DNA of 64,000 bases from Gossypium raimondii (lineage: Eukaryota; Streptophyta; Magnoliopsida; Malvales; Malvaceae). The stretch is taken from the NCBI RefSeq assembly GCF_025698545.1, contig NC_068569.1, forward strand, positions 15,004,001 to 15,068,000, given 5' to 3'. Below the pieces are notes generated by a model. The model did not search any database and was not told the origin of the DNA. It saw only the letters and a list, made by a program, of their open reading frames with translations. A program made the position numbers and the translations under genes. Positions 1 to 12,518 of the stretch are shown in pieces. Position 1 is the stretch's first letter. Every line of letters begins with the position of its first letter.

Positions 1-537
1 TAGAAAATTAATATATTGTTCTTCACTTTCTCATTTTTGCCCCTTTCCGGATGGTTGCATTTTTATTATTCCGAATCAATGAATACTGCTAGATAAAACG
101 CTAAAGGAAACCAAGCTACACATCTTCAGATGCTTTATTTATTTATTTATTTTCCCTTTTCTTCGTTGCTCATTCATTTGCAACATTTTCAGATGATTAG
201 CTTTACTTTTTTCTGTTCTTTGCATTGTTGCTCTTTTCACGAAAAGCATGTAAAGGTTTGACGAAACTACTTCAAAAACAAATAGAACAAAATTGACTTT
301 GATTGAATATGTAATCGAGAATTTGGCCAACAAATGCATTTCCTAAAGCATCTGCAGAAACTAGTAACATTTGAACACTATTAATGGCTGTAGAAAATAC
401 AGGCATCTCCGTCTCTGGCAGTAAGCTAGCTCTCCCTCTCAAGAGGAAGTGTAAGGACCATAACGTTCACCCATGGGGCTGCTCCCACCAACATAAATGG
501 CTACGAATTTTGGTGTGCCCAATATATTGTAATTGGG
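1..537. other. Downstream flank / 3' UTR side of the RNA helicase gene
   Basis: There is no independent gene here. The stretch lies immediately downstream of the helicase stop codon on the minus strand and probably holds its 3' UTR. An overlapping AATAAATAAATAAA run on the minus strand (about 131-149) is a possible polyadenylation signal, roughly 390 nt after the stop. Open frames on the plus strand around 384-803 show no family resemblance and overlap the helicase terminal exon and last intron. Confidence 0.45.
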
Positions 538-3500
538 CTACTTGCGCTTGTAACTGGAAAACGAAAGAAAATTTAGTAAAAAACAGTACCCCCGGTGCAA
601 AGCTCCAGCGAATTAAAAATTCAAGACACATATTTACGAATATATTGAGAATAGGAAGATTATTGAACCAAGCATACATCTGCCTTACAGGTGTTCCAGA
701 TATTGTAGGTCTAGAATCTACTTGGAAGAAAAACTTGCCTAGAGCAAAAGAGGGACGGAAACTAAAGATGCTAATGCTGTCCATAAAACCAAGTTTGACA
801 TGAAACAGTTTCTAAGAAATTGTGCTGAAGAATGTGTTATTTTTCTTAAAACACATTTGTGCAAACAACACCAAAGCGATTCAAAAAATGACCAACTTTC
901 TGGTTTAATACGTGAAATTAAGTTCTCCTACATGATTTTGAACCCAGAACACAGTTAATATAGATAGTCGAAGAAACAAGACAGAAAATTATTAGAGGAA
1001 TGCATCATGTTTCATACCGTGATTTGCTCTTAAATGAACTTTTGGGCTTTTTCCTTCCGGCATTACTAGAACTTTTCTGTCTTCTCTCACTCATGTCATT
1101 TTCGAATAGCTCCCGCATTTCCTCTGTCCTTGATTGAGTTCTTTGTTTATACTGCTTTGAGCATTTATTGGATTTCTTCACAATTTTGCCAGAATCTACA
1201 GCCTTCTTCACAGCTTTTACTGCTTTTGCTCGCCGGTATGCCAAGTCAACCAAAGATATACCTTCCTTCTCTTTCTTATTTTTCCCACTACCCTGCAATT
1301 CTCATATATGAGTATCACAAGCTATATCATAAAATAAAGAAACAAAACTTGCTAGCTCTTAACACACACAAAGAAAAACTTAAACAGTAAAACATCTCCT
1401 AGTGGTGAGAAATAAACATTTTGACTGCGCTCAATTTTAACAGTTCAGGGAGTCTAGAAAGGCTCGCAATGGCAAAGTTAGTGACATGTAAGGTCGGTGT
1501 ATAAGCATTATACAGCCTAAAAAGGATTATATTTCCAAAAAAGCAAGAGATGCTTACATCTGGTTCATTAATTTCGCTTTGATCCTCCAACATTTCTCTG
1601 GCAGCTTCCAGTTTTCGACGTTTCTTCCGAGGTAAATTTTTCTGTTCAGCAGAAGTTAGCATTGTGCACAATGCAAAAGTTCTAAAAGCAGGTTTTGAAA
1701 TGAGAAAGATGTATGACCTCACGCTCTCGCTTCCTCTTTTCCTTCATCTTAAGGTCCTCAGCTTGTTGAGCACTGATGATTGCATCTGCAGAACCTTTTT
1801 CTTTCTCTACAGATGCCTGTCAAATGAGATGAGATAATCTCATCACTAAAATTCTTTCCCATCACAGTAGCTAAACAGAAATTTTGGTTATAATAAAGAT
1901 TATGCAGCATACAGCCTAGCGACAGCAATACATGAAAATAAAACTTTTACTTGCAAGGATTATTTACCTTTGCTTCCTTAGCTACAAGTTTTTTCTCCTT
2001 TTCTGTCATAAACCAGGTTCTTTTAGGTCGTGCATAAATTTCATCCTTATGTGCAATCATATTTTCAGCCTTGCATCACAGAAGCACATGAGATTAAGAA
2101 ATTATTTACTAGGTTCTGGAAATGGTACTATATTTTCTGGACATCTAGGTATAAATAGCATGAAAATGAGAAGATCCCATACCTTCGTTGCTTCCATTTC
2201 AGCCTTTCTTAGGGCTCTCTCCGCCCTGCCAAAATCAGAAGCTAAATAGTGGTACCAAGAGAACAGAAAAAAACTTTGAAAATGAAACAAAACCAAACCT
2301 CTCCTCTTCAATAACTTCAGTGACTTTCTCCTCCATCTCCTCAATTTTTTGTGACCACTTAGTGATAGACTGCTCCGCAACAATCCGGCTCTTCAACTTT
2401 GAACCTACTCTCTTTGCCTGTCAGATTCAAACCACCAATATAGAATTATAAGCAAGGGAAATTTCTGATAGAAAATGTCCAGCTACTTGCTCCAATAGGA
2501 GAAACTGTTCCAGATTGTTCATGAAATTGAAGTTTAATATGGTATTGGAGTGAGAAGAAGATATATGGCCTTAAAGTGTCCAATTCAAAGTTTCACAGTT
2601 AATCTTTTATTAAGGCCATCATGATTCTGTAACATGATAGGAACCACTAGTGACATGCATAATAACTTCCATAAAATTTTCATAAAGCAGAAAGTGATAC
2701 TGAATGCCTATTCTAGGATCTCAAATGAAGGCAACCAATAAAAGTAAAAAATGGCAAACCAGGATGATCATCACTTACAATAGCTTTTAATAGAGATCGG
2801 TCATTGTCAGTAACAAATGTAACGGCATATCCTTCTCTACCAGCTCTTGCTGTCCGACCGACTCGGTGAACGTAACTGCATAAAGAAAAAACAAAGGAGC
2901 CAACCGATTGCAATTGAGCATAGTGCACATCAAGACAGAAAGTTCCACAAATTTTTGTAGAAAACAAAAAGATGACTCGTGCTGGTCAAACATAATTCAA
3001 GGAGTGTGGAAATACCTTGTAATATCTCGAGGACAAGCATAATTAATAACAGTCTGAACACCAATTATATCAAGTCCCTACAAGTTGCAACCATGCAGAA
3101 GCGTCAGAAAACAAAACAGCTGCTGCATAAAATAGAGATGTATGGATGTACATGCAAGGGCAGATACATCAATCATCTAACATATGTAAAATTGACTCTT
3201 TACAATGGCCAAGATCTATCAAACATGAGCACATGGAAGTTTACAAGCTTATGAGGGCATAAGGGGAAGGGATGAGTTTCAGTGTAGGCACTTACACGAG
3301 CAGCCACATCAGTTGCAATTAAAAAATCAACTTCCTGCTTCCTAAAACGTTCCAAGGCCTACACAAACAACCATCAGTGAAAATGAGCAAGCAGTGAACC
3401 AAAATGATTTGGTTTGATAAAATAAAAAGAGGGGGCATTTTCAGTGATTTCACAACTTGAATAACCTTCAAGATAAAATCTAGTTAACATACCCCACAAA

Positions 3501-6343
3501 AAAGAAAAAAGAAGAAAAGTGAACTGAGGGCAGGGACTAAAGAACAACAATAGAAATTACTCACATCAAGGCGCTGAACTTGAGTAAGATCTCCATGAAG
3601 CTCAGCTGCTTGAAGGCCAGCCAACTGAAATAAAATCTTCAACCTATGAGCAGCCTGCTTAGTTCCACTGCCAAATGAGAGGGAATATCATTTATAAAGT
3701 CATAGGGGCTTGCCCTGGTATCTAGGGGTGAGCTAAAACTGGTTGGTTCAAAAACCTGGTTATAAATTAAACTGAAACAAAAGAGAAAGAAATCATATTT
3801 TCTTTATTGAACCTAATTTTTTTTCTCAGAACAAGTGTAATGATTCATGAAATACAACACTACCCAAATATCTGAGTTTCCTAAATTCCCCATTTGTATA
3901 TAGTTAAATCAGCATGACCTTCTACATGTGTAATAATAACCTGAAGATAATCACTCTGGATGTGAAGGTCTTTGTACACAATGACAGAAGAACTGCTTCT
4001 TGATTTACTTCACGCATTCGGCGTATCCTTACAACCCTAATGAGAAATAAAAATAACATAGTCAACATAAAGAAAAGGGGAAACCAGCAAGCAAAATAGA
4101 ATGTGAACTTATATCAGAGATTACTCCTCGGTCAATGTTGATGGCCGTTTAGTTGATGAGTCAGCTGAGAGACGCAAGGGTCTGGTCAAAGAAAGCTTGA
4201 CAAGCTCATCAACTTCCTCTGTCATTGTAGCTGAAAACAGCATAGTCTGTCTCCTTTTAGGACAAAGGCGAACCTATACATGGTTGCATTAGATGAATAC
4301 AAATCCACCAAAATAAATTTCAATTCAACGCAGACAAACAGAGCAAGGAAGATTAGGAAGTGACTGTTTCAAAGATGGAAACCAGTTCTACTTTATCTCT
4401 TCGTACTACTACGTCATAAAAATTATACAAAATCCATCAAGTTGGCAAGTCATATAAAAATATTTCTGATAGGGAGGAGTACCAATTCATGAATTTCAGC
4501 ACTGAATCCGAGCTCCAGAAGACGATCTGCCTCATCAAGGATCAAAACTGCAAGATCATCCAAATCCACAGACATGGTATTGCGTAAATGATCTATCATG
4601 CGTCCAGGAGTAGCCACAACAATGTCAGGCATTAATCTCAAAGCTGTCTCTTGTGCCTATAAAGTTGACATAAAATAAAGGAAGACAACATAAGCATAGG
4701 AATGCACATATTGAAACAAAAGTTGTAACATCAGCTTCCAAATAAACAGACACACTAAGAAGCAAAGTAGATTCATTTGAAAAAAGAATACTTTTTATGT
4801 GTCATTCCAAAAGCATCAATGATAGAAGTTTCAGAAACCAGTCAATTGTTTAAGAAAATGGAAAAGGGTGATTACAGTCTTATTGCAATGAAATGAGTGG
4901 AATAACTTTAGACCAAGTTAAAGATAAAGAAACACTTAAAATGGAGTGCTGAAAGGATTGGAGATATAACTTTTTGCCAGTATAAAAAGTGAGCGCAAAT
5001 TAAACCAGCTAAGGATGGAAATCCATGGGTCAAACCTTTAATGAAAGCCCACCAACAATCAGACAGCATCTAATATCGGTATACTGGGCCAGTTTCTCTA
5101 TCATACTGTGAACCCTGCAACAAACGAAGGTAAAGTAAGATAACCGTAATGACTACCCAAAAGTACAAATTAAAGATATTTATAGTCAACACAACTTGAA
5201 GGATATAAAGACCAAATTGCCAAGCCTAACAAATATGTTCAACAAACCATCCAAGCGAGAAAATGCATAAACCAGCTCAATAGCTTATGATAACATAATC
5301 CAATTGTAAAAGAATATTAATTCTCTAACACTAAGCAAGGATGAAGAAAAAGCAAAACCCTGAATAAATTTGTGATAGAACCCAGAAAATGGTCAAAAGT
5401 ATTATGAGCACTTACTGAACGGCCAACTCTCTAGCTGGAGTAAGGATAAGTACCCGTATAGCTGAAACCCTTTTAGGACGAAATAACAGCCTTTCTAATG
5501 TAGGTAAGGCAAATGCAGCCGTCTGCATGAAGCGCAAATTTAAAGCAGTTAAGCACAAATTCAAATATTCAATCACATAATAAACGGCATAGAAAGATAT
5601 ACAAATTAAAAGAAATATACCTTCCCAGAACCAGTAATTGCGCTACCACATATATCGCGCCCAGTCAAGGCTAAGGGTATACAAGCAGCCTATAAGAGAA
5701 ATACCCAAAAAATTTCATTGAACAAAACTCGATTAATAAAACTAAAATATAAAAATCAGGAAGAATGGAGACCTGAATGGGCGTAGGCTTGGTGTAACCC
5801 AATGTTTCACAAGCACGAAGCAAAGGACGCGAAAGATTGAGCTCCATGAAAGAATTGGCATGAAACGACGCTCCTTCAGCTGGTGCAAAGAACGATTTAT
5901 TGTCTCTTGCATTGCTATTTTCCTCATCTTCATCTTCTGACCTATAATCAACCTGATATATATATATATATAAGAATTATTGATTCAGAAGAAAACAGAT
6001 TCGGAATTTATAATAAAAGAGCAAACTGATAAAGAAATACTTGTTTGTCGGATTCAGAATCGGAGGTCTCCTCCTGCTGAGCTGGAGCTGAGCTTTGTTG
6101 GAGGATTTTAGAGATTTTGAAGTCAACAGAGGTGGTACCACGGCGAGCGTGTTCTTCTGCGACGGATTCAGAGTAAGAAGCAAAGTCCCATGGAGATTGG
6201 GATTTGGGTTTTGGTTTGGAAGGTTTGTCTTCTGCTTCATCTCCTTCTTCTTCCTCCTCAGCTTCTTCATTATCTTCATCCTTCGATTCAGAGAGTTCGG
6301 GTTCTTCGTCGCTGGGGGCTTCGAACATGAAGCTTGGAGCCAT
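538..6343 (-). CDS. RH28: DEAD-box ATP-dependent RNA helicase 28-like (RH28/DRS1 type), 19 exons, 739 aa
   Basis: Nuclear/nucleolar ATP-dependent RNA helicase; the yeast relative Drs1 acts in large-ribosomal-subunit assembly (family knowledge). Exons from the start: 6343-6041, 5952-5773, 5689-5621, 5522-5416, 5114-5036, 4656-4483, 4273-4125, 4036-3941, 3667-3565, 3358-3296, 3077-3016, 2875-2779, 2417-2299, 2225-2183, 2069-1968, 1816-1718, 1641-1558, 1292-1018, 553-538. All junctions are GT-AG and the phases sum to 740 codons. Visible motifs: acidic N-terminus ([13 protein letters not shown]), Q motif ending at Q161, Walker A AITGSGKT (178-185), PTRELA, TPGR (262-265), DEAD (287-290), SAT (318-320), [16 protein letters not shown] (465-475), then a Lys/Arg-rich tail. 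The last exon has only 16 bases and restores the family-type ending SRYKRK; without it the frame would end SRYET. Start MAPSF was chosen by family resemblance; an in-frame ATG at 6421 would add 26 residues. Confidence 0.93.
5953..6040 (-). other. RH28 intron 1 with (TA)n tract
   Basis: Short first intron of the helicase gene. A (TA)n microsatellite (about 5955-5972) sits directly against the 3' splice site, replacing the usual pyrimidine-rich tract with alternating TA. Confidence 0.6.
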
Positions 6344-6521
6344 GGAGTTTGGATTCGGAGCAAGGGAGTTTGTGTTTTTCCCTGGAAGCAACTCTTCGAA
6401 AGGAGAATAGATGGAAACCAAAGACTGGCTCCACCAGGTGTCTGTATTCGCTTAAACCTAAACTCATAAACCCTAGAGACAAAAGCTAGTTTTTTTTTTT
6501 TAACTACATTAAACAGTGTAT

Positions 6522-6658
6522 AAATTTTCGTTTTCATCCTTTAGTTAAAAATTCATAAATTTCATTTAAATCACTGAATTATTCAAATATAAATTTTGTT
6601 TTCATTCTTTAATTAAAAATTCATAATTTTCATTTAAATTACTGAATTATTCAAAAGT
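6522..6658. repeat. Two-copy 69-bp tandem duplication upstream of RH28
   Basis: Two adjacent copies (6522-6590 and 6591-6658) begin AAATTTT(C)GTTTTCAT and run through TTTAAAT(C/T)ACTGAATTATTCAAA. They differ at only a few positions. They lie about 180 bp upstream of the helicase ATG, within its likely promoter or leader. Confidence 0.8.
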
Positions 6659-7260
6659 TTTTATTTAAATTACTAGACTCTTAAATCTTTTTTTAAATGT
6701 TTCACGAGTAGTCTCTAAGCAACGATTCGACAATCAGTATGATTGACGAGTAGAAGAACATACTTTAGATCCAAATTGATTTAATAATCAGTATCGGAGG
6801 TAAAAAAAACTGTTTGAATTTTTATTTGCATATTCGTGACGTCTAAAGCTATTTTATGAAAAAAAACCTTAATTATAAGAAAAAGGGAAAGAAAAGTTTC
6901 GATTGATGTAGTTGGTGCAAATAAAATAAATAATATAGTATCGATCTTAACAATCTATGACTAAAATAAAACTTTCGAATAATTTAATAACTAAATTGTA
7001 ATGTTTTTAATTGAATAACCAAAACGAAAAACTTAACAAATAATGGTAGCTTACTTTTTATTCTTTTAGGGTAAAAATAAATATGTTATTGTGTATTTTA
7101 TTAAAATTATATTAAATCAAATTATTTTTATTATTCATAATAGACATTATTTATGTTTATTTTAACTAAAAACCAATATTCATTTTGTCGTTTAAAAATA
7201 TAAAAGTATTTTAATTATTATTTAACTTGATTTTTTTGATAATTTATTGATTTAAATAAT
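6659..7260. other. AT-rich spacer, no gene seen
   Basis: AT-rich intergenic DNA upstream of the helicase. No open frame with family resemblance and no clear repeat boundary was seen. Confidence 0.6.
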
Positions 7261-7439
7261 GATAAATTATACCAACAGTCACTTTAATTTCAATTCAATC
7301 ACTCAACTTTCAAAAAATAATAAAACAATTACTACCGTTACAAACATAACAAAAAACTGAGGTGACCCGTTAACTTGCCATGTTGGCATCCCACGTGGAA
7401 ACAACGAAAAAGAAGAAAAAACAAATCTGAAAAAGAAAA

Positions 7440-7590
7440 ACAGTGGGGAAGCAAAAGATGAAAAGGGAAACCTAGATCTAAAAGCTCTACACCTTCATTA
7501 ATTTGCAGTATTCGACTAGAACAAAAAAAGAAAAAAACAGTGGGGAAGCAAAAGATAAAAGGGCAAACCCAGATTTAAAAGCTCTTTTTT
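7440..7590. repeat. Direct ~50-bp duplication inside the inverted-repeat element
   Basis: A segment starting CAGTGGGGAAGCAAAAGAT and ending near AAAAGCTCT occurs at about 7441-7490 and again at about 7538-7586, with a few substitutions and one indel. Confidence 0.75.
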
Positions 7591-7894
7591 TCTTCTTCTC
7601 TATTTGAGTGTTTTTCTTTTTCACCTTGTTTGTTTCTTAGGCAGAAAAGAAAAGAGAAGACAGTAAAAGTAAATTGAAACCAAAATTAGCATTTAGAAAT
7701 TGGTAAAATACTAAAAACTCATATCTTTCTCTCTTTCTCCTACTTTATTCTTCTTATTGTTTTTCAATCTTTGTTTTGTGTTCTGATTACTTATGAATTG
7801 TTATTAACCAAAATTAGGTAAAGAATGCTCTTTTTTTTTGTGTGTGATTTAGTATCTCAGGAATTTGTGGGACAAAGTTTAGCCTTGGAAAATT

Positions 7895-8260
7895 TAGAGT
7901 ATGTTTGGTTGGGTGTATTGGATTAGCCAATACACCCCTAATCCGTGGCCCCACCGATTACTGTGTTTGGTTGGTTGTATTGCCCTAATACGGGCCTATT
8001 ACGTTCCGCACGGATTCCCCATTTTCCCTTATGCAGCGCCGATTTGTAATCCCTTCCAAAAGAAAAGATTACCTAATCGGTCCTCTTTTACCCTCCCAAG
8101 CCTCTCCCAATCTCCACCCACCCTCTCCCTCCCAGCATCGACAGAAGCTGTCAGCGAACCAAAGCTCCAGCCCGTCCCGACTTCCATCTTCGCATATTTC
8201 TCTGCTAAACGGTCTCAGATCTCCGGAGGCATTGAAGCGGCAAGTGAGTAATCTCCAGCC
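7895..8260 (+). other. GC-richer island in the element; possible captured exon, unrecognised
   Basis: Base composition changes sharply from the AT-rich arms to a GC-richer stretch with overlapping open frames (8031-8306 and 7901-8251, plus strand). It begins with two GTTTGGTTG(G/T) repeats around 7899 and 7969. A GCAAG/TGAGTA sequence near 8242-8252 could be a splice donor. I do not recognise a protein family; the frames may be chance. Confidence 0.3.
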
Positions 8261-10680
8261 GGTCATCATTTCTCATCTTGGCATCTTTCCTCTCTGCATG
8301 CATTAGTGGGTGTTGTTGCAATTTTTTTTATAAATACTATTGCAATTGTTTCAGTTTCTTGGTAAATCGGCATAGGGTTTCTTGCTGGTTATGATTTTTT
8401 TTCATTATTTGTTTGCCTGCATTATTTGCTGGTTATGGTTTCGTTTCAACACTAACTGATTTCCCTTTTCTCATTACAGGTTCTTTGTTCCAACACTTTT
8501 TCATCGCAGTCGTCCCGATTTGCTCATTACAGGTTAGTTTTCCATTTGTATTCATGGTTTTGTTTGTATGTTTTCCCCGATTGCAGGTTTGTATTGCTGT
8601 AGCAGCTTTTGTTGTTTCTGTTTTGTATGGTTCTGTTTTGTATGTTTGTATTGCTCATTACAACATTTGTATGATATGAATTGAGGAATCATATTTGTAT
8701 GATACATCCATTGACTTGTCTGGTGAGTGGAAGAATAGAAAACTTAAAAAATTTCCCTTTTTGAATCTGATTTGATTGGCTTGTTGGTCCTTTCTGTGGA
8801 CCAAATCTCCTAGTGGTACACTATTTGCATGTTAAGAAGGGCAAAGTTTTAGTGATTAGATGATGTATGGAAGATGGTTGGAGAATGGAAATAATATGAG
8901 CAATTGGATAGACTTCTGTGATTAGCAACAAAGGTCTCCTTTTCAACTACAGGATATCACTTTGAGAAAATTAATAAAGGTTTTATTGCAAGAGACATTC
9001 TACTCTAGGTCTATATATCTCTGTAAACCTCCTGGACTAAAAAGAAAAGGGGGGAAGGGGATTAGTTGGTTAGGGCTTTTCTTGTTCTATATGATATTAG
9101 ATTCATGATATGTTCTATCTTGTTTTTCTCACATTTTGGCTGATCTTTTGATCTAATTCATCTCTGGAGATTTATGGACTGATGGGTCAAATGGTTGGCT
9201 GGCTTGTAAAAGTCTGCATTAGTTTTATTTACTTTGCACTGATCCAAACATATCTTTGCATCAAAAGTTCTGCATTAGTTGATGGCAAGGAAAAAATACT
9301 GGTTGTTAGTTATTTATTTCCAAAACCGAAATTAAGCATAACCTAATTTAGGCAAAAGGAATGGTGGAAGTCCGGTGATGTTTTCTTTGGGCTCTTGGGA
9401 ACCAATTTTTTGTAAACTAAGGCATCTTCAATGTAGTAGCTATTATCAGTTTCGTTTTGACTAGGTGGTCGAAGTTGGTTGATCTGGCTAAGTAGAATAG
9501 TGGCCTCTAACTGCTAACTATGAGATAATTTCCTTGCTGGGGGATGAGACAACCATTCCCACGAAGATTGATGCTTGCACTTTGATAAGCGATGTATGCA
9601 TAAGTTAAGTTGAAGGGATTGGAATGAGTGAATTACAAGGTTGTCGAGATCATCGAAGATATTCAACCCATATGAGATATTTAGGATTAGTTTGGACCAA
9701 GTTAATTCATGACTAGCACAAACCAGCCTGAATTATGCTAGTGGATAAATCATTGGTTTTCTAAGAACTCTATTGTTAATATATTCCAAGGTTCCTCATC
9801 CCAAGCATGGGTTATGAATCTTCTTAAAATAATTCCACCACTTCCGAACCACTCGTGTTCTTTGCTAATATGATGTTAAAAAGCTACTAATGTGTGAATG
9901 TTGCACTTTCTTTTAGATTTGTGGTTGCAAGCGATTCTGTGTTTCTCTTTGTTGTTTATGGGCTCTTGGGAGTGTCATATTGGGCATCCTTTGTCATGTC
10001 GTTTTTATTTTTATTTTTATTTTTGTTTCTCCTGTTTCTCCTTATGTCCGACCTTGTTTCCATTCTTGTTTATTGATGGATATTTTCTTCCATAATGGTT
10101 GTTTCCTTTTCTTGTGGTTTTCTTTGTTTCGAAAGACCGATTCAGACTCTAGAATTAGTGATTCACTGGAGGAATTTCGACTTCCCATCAAGTATTCTTT
10201 CATCCTTCACCTCTTCTTCTTCTCACGGTCCCCATTCCTTATGCATTTGACTTGCTTTTCCTCGGATGATGTCCCCAACAAACAATACCGGCCTTCATCG
10301 GCTCACGATAGATTTCTAAGCTGAGCTTCGTCGTGCAATTCGAAATGGCAATACCGACAACTGACTACTGACAAAGTGTGATAATGGCAAATGTGGACTT
10401 ATGAAGAACTTCATGAACTTTGCACTCAAAGTACCAGTTGTATGTGTTCATTAGTTACTGAAATCAAATGCTACTTATTTGGGCGATCGTGTTATTCAGT
10501 GTAAAGCATGGTCCAGGCATTTGTTTATGTCCTGGTCCTTGGACATGTAATTTAGATGAAAACGTTATGAAATCTGTCAGCTATACAGTGTTATATTATT
10601 ACTCTGGAACAATAATAGAAATTAAGGGAAGAAGAAGAAGAATATTGGGGGAAAAAAAATCCTAACCCAGTTTAATAGTG
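8261..10680. other. Interior of the inverted-repeat element, no recognisable gene
   Basis: Moderately AT-rich sequence with short, T-rich plus-strand frames (for example 9894-10324). None shows motifs of a known family. No transposase, helicase or other mobile-element protein was identified here. Confidence 0.5.
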
Positions 10681-11209
10681 GTGCAAATGGTGGTGGCAGG
10701 AGCACGTGTCGTCAATGTTGCTGGTTTATTTGTGGGTCGGTTGTATTGGGGTCGTTGGAGACTTTAAGAGGGATTTTATAATTTTTTTCTCTTCTCTCCT
10801 CCTTATCCTCTTCTTCTTCTGTTATTGGGGTTTTTTTTCACAATTTCTTCTTAAATTGGGTGGGTTTCCACTGTGACATCAAACGTAGCAAGTTAACTGG
10901 CCGCGTCACCTGTCCCATTAGGTTTGAACGGAAAATATTAGTGGGTGACTGAATTGTCACTTTTTGATAACGTAGTGACTGATATGTTATTTTTTGAAAG
11001 TTGAGTGACAATAGAATCAATCAATATTTTAAGCTATATAAATTTTGTTATTCACTACTCCATATTTTTAATTCTATCATTTATTAATCAAAATTAAAAC
11101 TATTTCCTTAACTTTTTTGTAAGAGATATTATTTTGTATGTAAAATATTACTAAAAAACGTGTCATTCTTAATAAGTCACAATCTTCTATATGGAACCGA
11201 ACTTAAAAA

Positions 11210-12518
11210 TCCCTCTCCATACAATTAATTGGGTTCCTTGTCTCCAACTCAAAGTGGCAAGACTACAAACACCTATCAAATTGCAAACTTCAAGCCAGTA
11301 AACTTGTCTTTGGTTGGCAACCTATTCATAATTGTCATTCAAGCCCGACTAAATGAATGCTTAAAAACGTGAAAAGGAAACTACAGGAGCTTACTCCATG
11401 TGATATTTACATTCCTTTCTCGAGTACTAAATTCACTGGATACTTGTGGTTGGAAACAATCAACTCCCTAGATCAATGATATGGTCAATTTGCACCTTAG
11501 CTTAAGAAATTTCCTCCAACTCCAATTGCAACCTTGAGTTGGAGAAATTTGCAATAGAATTCTACCTTTTAGAACATAAGCTTTAACCCAGGCCACTGAA
11601 GATGTATTGTTTGGATTAAGATACTCCACAATTGTTGCATCACTCTTGCTTGATTCCAGCTTTCTAAACCTAGTTCAACCCTCAAACCACTTTCACGATT
11701 TGGCTTACAAATATTCATTTTAACCTTGGCACTTGTTGCTACTTTATTTTTCAGAGTTGATCAAGGGCTTTAAGAATAGCTTTGGGAAAAAGAAATGGTT
11801 GACATTTGTTATATCCCTACTACCCTACTACAATTTGGACCTGGTTTGGCCCTCACCTCTTTTATAACTATCCCAAGATACCATAATGGTTGGTTGAGCG
11901 TGGACGTTCAAATCCCTTCTTTCTTATTATTTCAGCATGCCGTCACCCTTCCTTCCACTTTTTCCTTTTGGCCGCAAGCCTTATGCCATCTTCAATTGTC
12001 TTCTAGTTACTATCAAAATGACTTCAATTTGTTCTCAATGGTCGCGGCTTGCTACTAATCAGCCTTTCCAATGCTTTTTACTTGGATCGTTAAATTATTA
12101 TTGGTGCGCAACCTTCTTCAAATCGGTTGTCGATTATTCCCTCAATTTTGATTTCAATTTTGCAGCTATCATGGCTGTCGAAAAGAATTCGACGTTGGTC
12201 TAATTATTGTTGTCCATTTAAATCCCGGGTACTGGACGAGCTGATGTCAACATGCATAAGTAAACTTCTTTGTTGCCCACCCATGTATTCGAGCTTTAAT
12301 CTTTTCAATCAGAGGAAAGCTATTCATTTCTGTAAGCCTCATTATGACTAGAGGAATTCCAAGGTATCTAATAGGAAGCACCCCAAACTTAAAGCCAATT
12401 TGTTTATGAATCTCGCGAAGAATATCTGCTGAGATGCAATAGGAGAAAATCTCACTCTTAGAAGACTTTAATTCCAAACCATGATAAGTATAGAATTCCT
12501 GTAAAACACATTGAGCCC
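11210..12518 (-). mobile_element. Degenerate LINE (L1-type) non-LTR retrotransposon relic
   Basis: On the minus strand, 12518-12247 reads as the C-terminal part of a LINE reverse transcriptase: YHGLELKSSKSEIF, then GFKFGVLPIRYLGIPL, then IEKIKARIHGWATKKFTYA. These correspond to the motifs that follow the catalytic core in plant LINE polymerases. Farther along (about 11350-11270, minus) MNRLPTKDKFTGLK resembles the start of the zf-RVT domain at the ORF end. In between, the frame is broken by stops and shifts. The element is truncated at 12518/12519, where endoplasmin sequence begins abruptly. No poly(A) tail or target duplication was recognised. Confidence 0.75.

Larger units (their letters stand above)
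7261..11030. mobile_element. Probable MULE-like element with long, diverged inverted terminal repeats (~3.8 kb)
   Basis: The left end (about 7261-7440) contains ATCACTCAACTTTCAAAAAATAA and, farther in, GTTAACTTGCCATGTTGGCATCCCACGTGGAAAC-like sequence. The reverse complement of the right end (about 10860-11030) has the same string order: TCACTCAACTTTCAAAAAATAA, then GTTAACTTGCTACGTTTGATGTCACAGTGGAAAC-like sequence. The outermost left bases resemble those of the MULE at 59338. No transposase frame is visible inside. I could not find a matching 9-bp target duplication, so the outer limits are approximate. The class call is inferred from the long terminal inverted repeats. Confidence 0.55.

Noticed and set aside
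384-803. 139-residue plus-strand open frame
   Set aside because: It lies antisense to the helicase terminal exon and intron, has no family pattern, and the minus-strand gene explains the coding signal.
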